A stretch of DNA of 37,090 nucleotides from DASSTJ01 sp035707965. GTDB lineage: Bacteria; Actinomycetota; Actinomycetes; Actinomycetales; Angustibacteraceae. Below the pieces are notes generated by a model. That model worked only from the letters and a program-made list of their open reading frames with translations, made no database searches and had not been told where the DNA came from. Location: positions 1 to 37,090 of the forward strand of contig DASSTJ010000120.1 of the NCBI GenBank assembly GCA_035707965.1. Direction: 5' to 3'. Of this stretch, positions 15,988 to 24,015 are shown piece by piece (position 1 is the first letter of the stretch; every line of letters starts with the position of its first letter). The translations under genes and the position numbers were made by a program.

Positions 15988-17211
15988 GTGAGCCGCCTGC
16001 TGCTGCAGGGCGCCGCGGTGATCGCCGGGGCGCTCGTCCCGGACGCCGTCGTCTCCTGCGAGGACGGCGTCGTGGTCTGGTCAGGGCCGGCTGCCGCTTT
16101 CGCGGCCGAAGGGTGGCCGAGGCCGCAGCGGCTGCCCGACGAGCACACCCTGCTCCCCGGCCTCGTCGACCTCCACTGTCATGGCGCGGTGGGCGCCGAC
16201 TTCGCGGCGGCCGGATCGCCGCCCGACCCCGACGGAGAGGGCGCCGCCCGGGCGGCGGCCTACCACCGCCGCCACGGCACCACCTCGCTGGTCGCCAGCA
16301 TCGTCAGCGGGTCGGACGCCGACACGCGTCGGGCGCTCGTCGCGCTCGCCCCCCTGGTGGACGACGGCCTGCTGGCCGGTCTGCACCTCGAGGGCCCGTA
16401 CCTCTCCCCCGCCCGCCGCGGCGCGCACGACCCCCGGCTGCTCAGAGACCCGGACCTCGCGGAGCTGCAGGGGTGGCTCGAGCTCGCCGACGGGCGCATC
16501 GTGCAGGTCACCATCGCCCCGGAGCTGCCCGGCGCCGCCGCCGCGGCCGCGCTGGTCCGCGAGGCGGGCGCTGTTGCGGCGATCGGCCACACCGACGCCG
16601 ACCAGCGGACGACGGCCGACGCCCTCGCTGCGGCCGAGGGTGGCGGCGTGCCCGCCCTCGTGACCCACCTCTTCAACGCGATGCCGTCGCTCCACCACCG
16701 CGAGCCGGGCCCGATCGGCCCGGCGCTGGACGCCGCCGCACGCGGCCGCGCCGTGCTCGAGCTCATCGGCGACGGCGTGCACGTCGACGACGTCTTGGTC
16801 GGCACCGTCCTCCGGCTCGTCGGCCCCGGCAGCGTCGCGCTCGTCACCGACGCCATGGCGGCCGCCGGTGTCGGCGACGGCGACTACGAGCTCGGCGGCC
16901 TGCAGGTGCACGTGAACGCCGGCGTCGCGCGGCTGGTCACCGACGACGGTCCCGGCGCCATCGCCGGCGGCACCTCGACCCTGCTCGACGTCGTCCGCCG
17001 GTGCGCTCTGACGGCCTCCACGCCTCGCGCCTGCCTGCCGGACGTCGTCGCCGCCGCGAGCACGACCCCGGCCCAGGTGCTCGGCCGGCTGCACACGTCG
17101 GCGACCCACGACGCGCCGCTGACGCCGGGGACGCCCGCCGACCTGCTCGTCGTCGACGCCGACCTGCGACCGGTGCGGGTCGCCGTCCGGGGTCGTTGGC
17201 TCCACGGGTGA
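15988..17211 (+). CDS. nagA: N-acetylglucosamine-6-phosphate deacetylase
   Basis: 407-residue amidohydrolase-superfamily enzyme converting GlcNAc-6-phosphate to GlcN-6-phosphate and acetate, for amino-sugar recycling. Metal and substrate residues: H63-x-H65 (DLHCHGAVGADF), E135 (HLEGPYLSP), H201 (IGHTDA), H227 (THLFNAM) and catalytic D288 (LVTDAMAAAG); the C-terminus closes with PADLLVVDADL. The GTG at 15988 has GGAGG 4 nt upstream; the frame is open further upstream through nucS, but that part is only a shadow. No nagB or sugar transporter gene is visible nearby. Confidence 0.93.
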   Translation: MSRLLLQGAAVIAGALVPDAVVSCEDGVVVWSGPAAAFAAEGWPRPQRLPDEHTLLPGLVDLHCHGAVGADFAAAGSPPDPDGEGAARAAAYHRRHGTTSLVASIVSGSDADTRRALVALAPLVDDGLLAGLHLEGPYLSPARRGAHDPRLLRDPDLAELQGWLELADGRIVQVTIAPELPGAAAAAALVREAGAVAAIGHTDADQRTTADALAAAEGGGVPALVTHLFNAMPSLHHREPGPIGPALDAAARGRAVLELIGDGVHVDDVLVGTVLRLVGPGSVALVTDAMAAAGVGDGDYELGGLQVHVNAGVARLVTDDGPGAIAGGTSTLLDVVRRCALTASTPRACLPDVVAAASTTPAQVLGRLHTSATHDAPLTPGTPADLLVVDADLRPVRVAVRGRWLHG

Positions 17212-17258
17212 CTGCGAGGTCACACCCCCTCGGGAAGGCTCCCCGCGCGCCGCGGCGT

Positions 17259-17264
17259 TAGGGT
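17259..17264 (+). promoter_or_regulatory. Candidate -10 box (TAGGGT) of ohr
   Basis: TAGGGT fits TANNNT and would give a leader of roughly 60 nt before the ATG at 17334. The same hexamer precedes the adenosyltransferase gene at 27622. Confidence 0.4.
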
Positions 17265-17283
17265 CGACAGACACCCTGATACC

Positions 17284-17310
17284 TCCGGCGGAGCGCACGT
17301 GCGCGCCGGA
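17284..17310. promoter_or_regulatory. Nested palindrome in the ohr leader
   Basis: TCCGGCG (17284-17290) and CGCCGGA (17304-17310) flank a perfect 12-bp palindrome GCGCACGTGCGC (17293-17304). It sits downstream of the -10 box, where a repressor dimer or an mRNA hairpin could act. Confidence 0.4.
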
Positions 17311-17333
17311 CCTCGAGAGGAAGTGCTGCAGGC

Positions 17334-17786
17334 ATGACGGCGAGCGAGACCACGGTGAGGACCCCAGAGAAGATCGTCTACACGGCACGCGCGACCGCGT
17401 CCGGCGGGCGAGCGGGACACGTGAAGACGGACGACGGCAAGCTCGACCTCGACCTGACGGCCCCCAAGGAGACGGGTGGCCCTGGCACGGGCACCAACCC
17501 CGAGCAGCTGTTCGCGTCGGGCTACTCCGCCTGCTTCCAGGGCGCCATGGGCCTGGTCGCGAAGAAGCAGGGCATCGACACGAGCGACTCCCTGGTGACC
17601 GCCGAGGTCGGCTTCGGCCCGGAGGGCGAGAGCTTCGGCATCGCCGTCGAGATCAAGGTGGCCATCCCGGGCCTCGACCTCGCCAAGGTGCAGGAGCTGG
17701 CGGACGCTGCCCACCAGATCTGCCCGTACTCCAAGGCGACCCGCGGCAACATCCCGGTGACGATCACCGCGGTTGACGCCGCCTGA
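17334..17786 (+). CDS. ohr: Organic hydroperoxide resistance protein (Ohr/OsmC family)
   Basis: 150-residue thiol peroxidase that reduces organic and fatty-acid hydroperoxides in the cytoplasm. Active cysteines are C67 (GYSACFQGAM) and C130 (HQICPYSKATRGN). R26 (GGRAGHV) and E57 (NPEQLFASG) match the Arg/Glu pair that activates the peroxidatic Cys in Ohr. The ATG at 17334 has GAGAGGAAG upstream. No ohrR-type MarR regulator gene lies nearby, but the leader has a nested palindrome. An 11-bp hairpin terminates it. Confidence 0.94.
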   Translation: MTASETTVRTPEKIVYTARATASGGRAGHVKTDDGKLDLDLTAPKETGGPGTGTNPEQLFASGYSACFQGAMGLVAKKQGIDTSDSLVTAEVGFGPEGESFGIAVEIKVAIPGLDLAKVQELADAAHQICPYSKATRGNIPVTITAVDAA

Positions 17787-17797
17787 GCACGCCCTCG

Positions 17798-17829
17798 CGA
17801 CAGCCCCGGCCTGCTGGTCGGGGCTGTCG
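17798..17829 (+). terminator. Hairpin terminator after ohr
   Basis: CGACAGCCCCG (17798-17808) pairs perfectly with CGGGGCTGTCG (17819-17829), with a 10-nt loop, 11 nt after the ohr stop. No strong T-tract. Confidence 0.75.
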
Positions 17830-17836
17830 TGCGTCT

Positions 17837-17881
17837 GGAGCCGGAACGACACGGCCGCCCGCGTGGGAGCCGGAACGACAC
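17837..17881. repeat. 16-bp direct repeat pair
   Basis: GGAGCCGGAACGACAC occurs at 17837-17852 and again at 17866-17881 (29-bp period), in the convergent intergenic region between ohr and the phosphatase. Confidence 0.85.
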
Positions 17882-17999
17882 CGCCGACTCCTCTGGCGCC
17901 TCTCGGCCCGACTGGTTCCGTCGAGCTCCCCGCCGGAGCGCATCGCCCGCCGGGGGGTCTCGTCTGACGGCGCCTGCCCGGAGGCACCCGCGCCGTGTC

Positions 18000-18638
18000 T
18001 CAGGCCTGCGGAACGGATGCTCTCTCAACAGGTTCGGGCCAGCGGAGCAGGCGCCAGCCGTCAGCGTCTCCCTCCAGCTGCACCATCGCGGTGTTGGCGA
18101 GGGGCTTGGCTGCCAGCTCTCTGGCGCTCTGACCGCACATGGCTGGCAGCGCCAGCGTCATCGCGCCACCGTGGCTGACGACGACGACCGCCTCGCCGCG
18201 GAAGCGGTCGGCCAGGGACTCGAGGGCGCCGCGGAAACGGCTGATGAGCTGCCTTCCGGTCTCACCTCCGGGGCAGGACGCGTCGAGGTCGCCGTGCAGC
18301 CAGCGCGCGAAGACCTCGTCGACGGCCGCGATGCCCTCACCGTGGGGCAGGGTCGTGGCCTCGCCGCCGTCCAGCTCGCGCAGGCCCTCGTCCACCTCCA
18401 GCGGCACGTCGAGGGCCTTCGCGACGAGCTCGGCCGTATCGCGTGCGCGGCTGTAGGGACTGGTGACCACGGCAGCCACTCGGCGACCGGACAGCTCGGT
18501 CAGCAGGGCGTCGACCTGCGTCCGGCCGACGTCACTGATCCTTCCGCCGTCCGGGACACCAGGCAGCGTGGTGCCGTCGTACTCGGCCTCGGCGTGCCGG
18601 ACGGCCAGCACGGTGACCGGACAGAAGAGATCACTCAC
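18000..18638 (-). CDS. Histidine phosphatase family protein (phosphoglycerate-mutase-like)
   Basis: 212-residue branch-1 histidine phosphatase. Phosphohistidine motif R14-H15 (RHAEAEYD, with Ala where RHG is usual); arginine loop SPYSRARDTAE with R64/R66; E88 in LRELDGGE; second His H156 in VVSHGGAM. Substrate unknown: family members dephosphorylate sugar phosphates, cofactors or proteins. The start is GTG, with TAACGT ending 6 nt upstream and no Shine-Dalgarno, so it probably has its own leaderless promoter although it lies only 20 bp after the aminotransferase stop on the same strand. Confidence 0.88.
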   Translation of the reverse strand: MSDLFCPVTVLAVRHAEAEYDGTTLPGVPDGGRISDVGRTQVDALLTELSGRRVAAVVTSPYSRARDTAELVAKALDVPLEVDEGLRELDGGEATTLPHGEGIAAVDEVFARWLHGDLDASCPGGETGRQLISRFRGALESLADRFRGEAVVVVSHGGAMTLALPAMCGQSARELAAKPLANTAMVQLEGDADGWRLLRWPEPVERASVPQA

Positions 18639-18644
18639 ACCAGC

Positions 18645-18650
18645 ACGTTA
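18645..18650 (-). promoter_or_regulatory. -10 box (TAACGT) of the histidine phosphatase, leaderless arrangement
   Basis: TAACGT on the minus strand lies in the 20-bp gap after the aminotransferase stop and ends 6 nt before the GTG at 18638. Confidence 0.45.
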
Positions 18651-18658
18651 CGCCTGCG

Positions 18659-19840
18659 TCAGTCCAGCCAGGCGTGGGCGAGCCCGTCGACGATGCGCTC
18701 GATGCGCTCCGCTGACGTGGCCAGGTTGACCCGCACGTGGCCGTCGCCACCCGGGCCGAACGTACGACCGTCGTTCACGAGCACACGGCCCCGCTGCACG
18801 GCCACCTCGGAAGGGTTCGGCTGATCGGCATCGCCGAAGCCGAGCGCGCGAACGTCCAGCCACGCCAGGTACGTCGCCTCGAGCGGGCGCATGCGCACGC
18901 CCGGCAAGCGCTCGGCGACCAGGCGCGTGAACAGGTCGCGGTTGTCGCCGAGCCGCTGCAGCCACGCGTCCAGCCACGGCTCGCCTTCACCGTAGGCGGC
19001 GAGGGTGGCCGCGATGCCAGGCGTGGCGACCCCGTGGTTCGCGATCACGGGGACGCCGCGCAGCAGCGCCAGGTCCTGGTCGTCGCCGGCGACGATCTGC
19101 GCGCACTTCAAGCCGGGCAGGTTCCAGGCCTTGCTGGCGGAGAGGACCGTCGTGGCGTGCCCCGCCGTGCCGTCCAGGGACGCGTACGGCACGTGGGTGG
19201 CGCCCGGCAGCACGAGCGGCGCGTGGATCTCGTCGCTGATGACGCGAGCGCCGTGCTGGGTGACGACGTCCCGCAGACCCTCGAGCTCGTCACGCCGGAA
19301 GGCCCTGCCCCAGGGGTTGTGCGGGTTGGACAGCAGCACGGTGCGCGCGCCCGCCTCGAGTGCGCCGGCGATGCGCTCGAGGTCGAGCTCGGCGGGGCCT
19401 GCCGGGTCGATGGGCACCGTGACCAGCGGCAGGCCCGCGAGGGTCACGACGTCGAGGAACGGCGGGTAGCTGGGGGTCGGGACGACGACAGGCGCCTTGT
19501 CGCACAACGTCGTCAGGGCGAGGAGCACGCCCGCCATGACGTCGCCCGTGAGCACCACACGCGACGGGTCCACCGCCCAGTCCCAGCGGCGGCGAGCGAA
19601 CTGGCTGAACACCTCGGGGACGCCGGTGTCCGCGTCGACCGGCGGGTACCCGAAGTCTCCGCGGTCGACGAGCGCGTGGAGCTGCGCGGTGATGACGGGC
19701 GCCGGGGCGACGTCCGACTCCGCGACCCAGGCGGCCAGGACGTCCGGACCCGGCATCGTCCACTTGATGCCACCCCGAGCACGCAGCTCGGTGTCCGTCA
19801 GGTCCACGATCTCGACTGCGCGCGTGGACTCCAGCGTCAT
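18659..19840 (-). CDS. PatB/MalY-type PLP-dependent aminotransferase (C-S lyase-like)
   Basis: 393-residue fold-type I PLP enzyme of the MalY/PatB family, whose members are mostly cystathionine beta-lyases. Signatures: KWTMPGPDVLAAWVAESD (the N-terminal KW block of the family), GDFGYP near 61-66, SNPHNPWGRAF with N175, SDEIHAPLV with D203, and SASKAWNLPGLKCAQ with PLP lysine K237. A C-S lyase activity (cystathionine or cysteine conjugates) is the usual inference. The start is uncertain: ATG at 19840, or ATG at 19849; neither has a strong Shine-Dalgarno. Downstream of ecm by 155 bp on the same strand. Confidence 0.85.
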   Translation of the reverse strand: MTLESTRAVEIVDLTDTELRARGGIKWTMPGPDVLAAWVAESDVAPAPVITAQLHALVDRGDFGYPPVDADTGVPEVFSQFARRRWDWAVDPSRVVLTGDVMAGVLLALTTLCDKAPVVVPTPSYPPFLDVVTLAGLPLVTVPIDPAGPAELDLERIAGALEAGARTVLLSNPHNPWGRAFRRDELEGLRDVVTQHGARVISDEIHAPLVLPGATHVPYASLDGTAGHATTVLSASKAWNLPGLKCAQIVAGDDQDLALLRGVPVIANHGVATPGIAATLAAYGEGEPWLDAWLQRLGDNRDLFTRLVAERLPGVRMRPLEATYLAWLDVRALGFGDADQPNPSEVAVQRGRVLVNDGRTFGPGGDGHVRVNLATSAERIERIVDGLAHAWLD

Positions 19841-19995
19841 GCCACCCATCGTCGCATGGCCGCTAGCCCTCCCCGTCCAGACACCACCACGCGGCCCCTG
19901 CGGCCGGCCCAAGAGCCCCAACGCCGGACGGGCGCAGGACCTCCGGCAGGCGGCGCAAGACGAACCCGGCGGGCGATGTCAGGACCTGACGGGAT

Positions 19996-22077
19996 CTACG
20001 TCAGCAGCGGGTGAGAGCCGCCAGAGGAGGTGCTGAATCCGTCCGGCTCCAACGAAGACCCGGCGTTGGCCGCGAGGATGATGTCCACGAGCTTGCCCAT
20101 CATCTGCGTCAGGCTGAAGTCCTTCGGCGTGAAGACGGCGGCGACGCCGAGGTCGCGCAGGGCGCGCGCGTCCGCCTCGGGGATGATGCCGCCCACGACG
20201 ACCGGCACGTCGCCCGCGCCCGCGGCACGCAACCCCTCGAGCACCTGAGGCACGACCTCGAGGTGCGAGCCGGAGAGCACGGACAGCCCGACGCAGTGCA
20301 CGTCCTCGGCGACGGCCGCCTCGACGATCTGCTCGGGAGTCAGCCGGATGCCCTGGTAGACGACCTCGAAGCCGGCGTCCCGCGCCCGGACGGCGACCTG
20401 CTCGGCACCGTTGGAGTGCCCGTCGAGGCCGGGCTTGCCGACGAGGAGCCGCAACCGGCCGCCGAGCTCGTCCCCGGCGGCACGGACCTTCTCCCGCACC
20501 TCCCGCAGGCCCGGGTCACCCTCGGCGCTCGGGACGTCGGCGGTCACGCCGGTGGGGGCGCGGAACTCGCCGAACACCTGGCGGAGCGTGCCGGCCCACT
20601 CCCCGGTCGTGACCCCGGCGCGGGCGCAGTCGAGCGTCGCGGCCATGAGGTTCGTGGTGCCCTTCGCGTCGGCTCGCAGGCGGCCGAGCGCGTCTGCCGC
20701 CGCCGCGCGACGGTCGGGATCGGCATCCCTCGCGGCCACCCACGCCCGTACCGAGTCGACGGTGCGCTGCTCGACGTCGTGGTCGACGCGCTGGATGGCG
20801 GTGTCCAGGTCGGCGGTGAGAGGGTTCGGCTCGGTCGTCTCGAAGCGGTTGACGCCGACGACGACGTCCTCGCCGGACTCGATCCGCGCGCGCCGCAACG
20901 CGTGCGAGGCGACCAGCGCCGACTTGAGGTAGCCGGACTCGACCGCGGCGACGGCCCCGCCGAGCTCGGCGACGCGCGCCATCTCGGCGCGGGCTCCGTC
21001 GACGATCTCCGCCACCTTCGCCTCGACGACGACGCTGCCGGTGAACAGGTCGTCGTACTCCAGCAGGTCGCTCTCGAAGGCGAGCACCTGCTGCATGCGC
21101 AGGGACCACTGCTGGTCCCAGGGCCGGGGCAGCCCGAGGGCCTCGTTCCAGGCGGGCAGCTGCACCGCACGGGCGCGGGCGTCCTTGCTCAGGGTCACGC
21201 CCAGCATCTCGAGCACGATCCGCTGCACGTTGTTCTCGGGCTGCGCCTCGGTGAGGCCGAGCGAGTTGACCTGCACGCCGTAGCGGAAGCGGCGCGCCTT
21301 GGCGTCGGTGACCCCGTAGCGGTCGCGGGTCAGCTCGTCCCAGAGCTGCACGAAGGCCCGCATCTTGCACATCTCCTCGACGAACCGCACGCCGGCGTTG
21401 ACGAAGAACGAGATGCGCGCGACGACGTCGGCGAACCGCTCCGAAGGCACCTGGCCGCTGTCGCGGACGGCGTCGAGGACGGCGACCGCCGCGCTGAGCG
21501 CGTACGCGACCTCCTGCACCGGTGTGGCTCCGGCCTCCTGCAGGTGGTAGCTGCAGATGTTGACGGGGTTCCACTTCGGCATCGCCGACACGGCGTAGGC
21601 GATCGTGTCGGTCGTCAGACGCAGGCTCGGCGCCGGCGGGAAGGCGTACGTGCCGCGGGACAGGTACTCCTTGATGATGTCGTTCTGCGTCGTGCCGGTC
21701 AGCCCGCGCACCGTCTCAGCCGGGTCGCCACCGGCGGCGAGCGCCTGCTCCTCCGCGACCACCTGGTAGAGCGCCAGCAGCCACATCGCCGTGGCGTTGA
21801 TCGTCATCGAGGTGTTCATGGTCGCGAGCGGGATCCCGTCGAGCAGGGCCCGCATGTCGCCCACGTGCGCGATCGGCACGCCGACCTTGCCGACCTCGCC
21901 CCGTGCCAGCGGGTCGTCCGGCCCGTAGCCGGTCTGGGTAGGCAGGTCGAACGCGATCGACAGACCGGTCTGCCCCTTGGCGAGGTTGCGCCGGTACAGC
22001 GCGTTGGAGGCCTCGGGGCTGGAGTGCCCGGCGTACGTGCGCATGACCCACGGGCGGTCGCGCTCAGCTCTGCTCAT
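19996..22077 (-). CDS. ecm: Ethylmalonyl-CoA mutase (MeaA/Ecm)
   Basis: 693-residue adenosylcobalamin-dependent mutase converting (2R)-ethylmalonyl-CoA to (2S)-methylsuccinyl-CoA. Catalytic TIM-barrel domain first (FRTYAGHS-like start RTYAGHSSPEASNALYR, then FDLPTQTGYGPDDPLARGEVGKVG, MNTSMTINATA, GTTQNDIIKEYLSRGTYAFPP), then the B12 domain near 540-675 with D552-x-H554-x-x-G557 (LDGHSNG), SVLSGSH and GGIIPE. Single-subunit form and sequence follow MeaA/Ecm and not the two-subunit methylmalonyl-CoA mutase. The ATG at 22077 has GGAGGAG; the frame stays open another 1.6 kb upstream without conserved sequence, so a longer protein is rejected. Works with ccrA at 3.4 kb and the adenosyltransferase at 27.6 kb. 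Confidence 0.95.
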   Translation of the reverse strand: MSRAERDRPWVMRTYAGHSSPEASNALYRRNLAKGQTGLSIAFDLPTQTGYGPDDPLARGEVGKVGVPIAHVGDMRALLDGIPLATMNTSMTINATAMWLLALYQVVAEEQALAAGGDPAETVRGLTGTTQNDIIKEYLSRGTYAFPPAPSLRLTTDTIAYAVSAMPKWNPVNICSYHLQEAGATPVQEVAYALSAAVAVLDAVRDSGQVPSERFADVVARISFFVNAGVRFVEEMCKMRAFVQLWDELTRDRYGVTDAKARRFRYGVQVNSLGLTEAQPENNVQRIVLEMLGVTLSKDARARAVQLPAWNEALGLPRPWDQQWSLRMQQVLAFESDLLEYDDLFTGSVVVEAKVAEIVDGARAEMARVAELGGAVAAVESGYLKSALVASHALRRARIESGEDVVVGVNRFETTEPNPLTADLDTAIQRVDHDVEQRTVDSVRAWVAARDADPDRRAAAADALGRLRADAKGTTNLMAATLDCARAGVTTGEWAGTLRQVFGEFRAPTGVTADVPSAEGDPGLREVREKVRAAGDELGGRLRLLVGKPGLDGHSNGAEQVAVRARDAGFEVVYQGIRLTPEQIVEAAVAEDVHCVGLSVLSGSHLEVVPQVLEGLRAAGAGDVPVVVGGIIPEADARALRDLGVAAVFTPKDFSLTQMMGKLVDIILAANAGSSLEPDGFSTSSGGSHPLLT

Positions 22078-22257
22078 TGCGTCTCCTCCAGGGTCCGGCC
22101 GGCTCGCGGACTCTCCGGACCGTACCGACGGGTAGGCCGGGGCGGCACCCGGGAACGGCGTGAGGGTGGTCACGCGGGTATCACGCCTGCGCGTCAGCCC
22201 CTCTGTTCTCGTGTGCCGTGACCGACAGGCGCCACGGCCCGTCCCTGGCGAGGAACC

Positions 22258-23826
22258 ATGAGCCCACGAAGGTCCGCCGTCACCACCGACGCCCCGCAGG
22301 TCAGGCACGACTCTGCCCCGCAGGCGACGAGGAGGACGACCACGCGTAGAAGCGCCGACGCGGCTGGGGAGATGCCTGCCCAGCGGACGCAGGAGGAGGC
22401 GAGGGGTGCGACGACGCCCTTCCTCACCGCGCGCAACCCCTACTCGCTGGTCGAGGGCGTGCTCGGTCACCCGGTCGACTGGGACCAGGTGACCGACCGA
22501 CCGGCGCTGCTCGAGGATGTGCTGCAGACGCCGTACGAACAGCTCTTCGACCCGAAGTTCGGCTCGCCGATCTACCTCGGCGCGGCGCTGGACCGCAGCG
22601 GCCGGATCGTCCCGTCGCCGCCCAAGGTGCCCCGCAACCACGGCCCGAAGCGCGACGACGAGATGCCGGCGACGGTCGACAGCGCACCCGCCCGCCTCGG
22701 TGACCTGCAACGGCTGGTGGGCGGGTCGCTGGCGGACGTGCCCGTGCGATCGGTGACGCCGAGCCGTGCCGGTGGCTGGACCGTCGAGATCGGGCCGTCG
22801 GAGCAGCTGCGCCGCAGCCAGCTGGAGCGCATCTTCGACGCCGAGGTCGTCGGCCGGCTCTGGAACGACAAGATCTTCGAGCTCGGCTGGACACCGCCCG
22901 GCGGCCAGTGGGTCGACACGGGCTCGTTCTTCAAGGAGTCCTCGGAGTTCTTCGACCCGGTGCAGGGCCAGCTCGGCGACTGCTGGCTCATCGCCGCGAT
23001 GTCGTCCTGCGCCTGGGCGCTGCCGTACACGTTCGCCCAGCGCTCGCGCGCGACCGGCACCGACAACGAGCAGTTCACCAACCAGTTCACGTTCATCGAC
23101 CCGGCCGACGGCCAGGGCCACACCTTCGAGGCGACCGACGCGACGGTCGTCTACTCCGGGACGACGAGCCCGATGTACGGCAAGTCGTCGGAGGTCGGGG
23201 AGATCTGGCCGGCGCTCGTGGAGAAGGCCTACGCGATGTGGCGCGGCGGCGGCCAGTGGTTCGACAAGCCGAACCTGACCGTGCTCAACGGCGGCGACCC
23301 GGTGCACGCGAGCGCTGCCCTGACCGGACGCAAGCCGCACTACACGTCCGTGGCGAGCAGCACGGCTGCGCAGCTGGCCACGCTGGTGAAGCAGCACTGC
23401 GTCTCGTACCGCACGGTCGACCCGATGACGGCCTGGACGTACGGCACGGCGCCGGACGGCGTCAGCTACGCCGACGCGAACATCGTCGCCAACCACGCGT
23501 ACTCGGTGCTCGGCTGGACCAGTGGCGTGGTGATCCGGCGTGCGCTGACCACGATGATGCGTCAGCTCGACGGGCAACGGATCATCGAGCGGTCGCCACT
23601 GCTGCAAGACATGCTGCAGCTGCCGACCTGGTTCCTGCGCGACTACGTCGTGCTGCGCAACCCGTGGGGCTACCACGAGGGCACGCAGGGAGCGCTGCAC
23701 ACGACGATCTCGATGCGTGACGTGAGCTTCTGGCGCTCGGTCGACCTCGACGCGAGCGACGGCGTCTTCGCGATCGACTTCTCGACGTTCCAGGAGTGCT
23801 TCGCCGGCATCGGCGTCGCCACCTGA
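22258..23826 (+). CDS. Bacterial calpain-like cysteine protease (peptidase family C2)
   Basis: 522-residue protein with a complete C2 catalytic core: oxyanion Q236 and nucleophile C242 in QGQLGDCWLIAAMSS, H413 in ANHAYSVLGW, N468 in LRNPWGYHEG. SEVGEIWPALVEKAYAMW matches the core region between Cys and His in calpains. The segment between His and Asn is long (54 residues) and carries an inserted helical stretch. The first ~230 residues match no domain I know; residues 1-50 are basic and disordered-looking. No signal peptide, transmembrane segment, C2L or EF-hand domain. ATG with GAGGAA; divergent from ecm. Target and biological role unknown. Confidence 0.9.
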   Translation: MSPRRSAVTTDAPQVRHDSAPQATRRTTTRRSADAAGEMPAQRTQEEARGATTPFLTARNPYSLVEGVLGHPVDWDQVTDRPALLEDVLQTPYEQLFDPKFGSPIYLGAALDRSGRIVPSPPKVPRNHGPKRDDEMPATVDSAPARLGDLQRLVGGSLADVPVRSVTPSRAGGWTVEIGPSEQLRRSQLERIFDAEVVGRLWNDKIFELGWTPPGGQWVDTGSFFKESSEFFDPVQGQLGDCWLIAAMSSCAWALPYTFAQRSRATGTDNEQFTNQFTFIDPADGQGHTFEATDATVVYSGTTSPMYGKSSEVGEIWPALVEKAYAMWRGGGQWFDKPNLTVLNGGDPVHASAALTGRKPHYTSVASSTAAQLATLVKQHCVSYRTVDPMTAWTYGTAPDGVSYADANIVANHAYSVLGWTSGVVIRRALTTMMRQLDGQRIIERSPLLQDMLQLPTWFLRDYVVLRNPWGYHEGTQGALHTTISMRDVSFWRSVDLDASDGVFAIDFSTFQECFAGIGVAT

Positions 23827-23835
23827 TGGGGCCGG

Positions 23836-23876
23836 CGAGCGGCGGGCCGAGGGGCAACGGGCCAGCCCGCCGCTCG
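23836..23876. terminator. 12-bp hairpin between convergent protease and antiporter genes
   Basis: CGAGCGGCGGGC (23836-23847) pairs perfectly with GCCCGCCGCTCG (23865-23876), loop 17 nt, 9 bp after the protease stop. About 140 further bases to the antiporter stop hold nothing I recognise. Confidence 0.7.
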
Positions 23877-24015
23877 GCGGCTGCGGTCAGCCCCTCGGCT
23901 CTGCGACGCCGGCGGTGCCGGCGCGCCGCATGGCGGGCAGCGTCGCCACATCGACGATCTCGGCAACTCCGACGGTACGGCCGTCCTCGCGACCTCGGCG
24001 TCCTGCGTGCTGCGG

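Noticed and set aside
17837..17881. Direct repeats as a CRISPR array
   Set aside because: Only two 16-bp copies with a 13-bp spacer and no cas genes.
20011..22221. Long plus-strand open frame opposite ecm (about 736 codons)
   Set aside because: Arg/His/Asp/Val-rich composition with no domain; a high-GC shadow of the minus-strand mutase.
22078..23700. N-terminal extension of ecm by about 540 residues
   Set aside because: Lies antisense to the calpain gene, lacks conserved sequence, and the ATG at 22077 has a good Shine-Dalgarno and the family N-terminus.
22258..23826. Reading the protease as part of a defence or secretion island
   Set aside because: Neighbours are housekeeping or metabolic genes, and no mobile, toxin or secretion genes are visible in the window.
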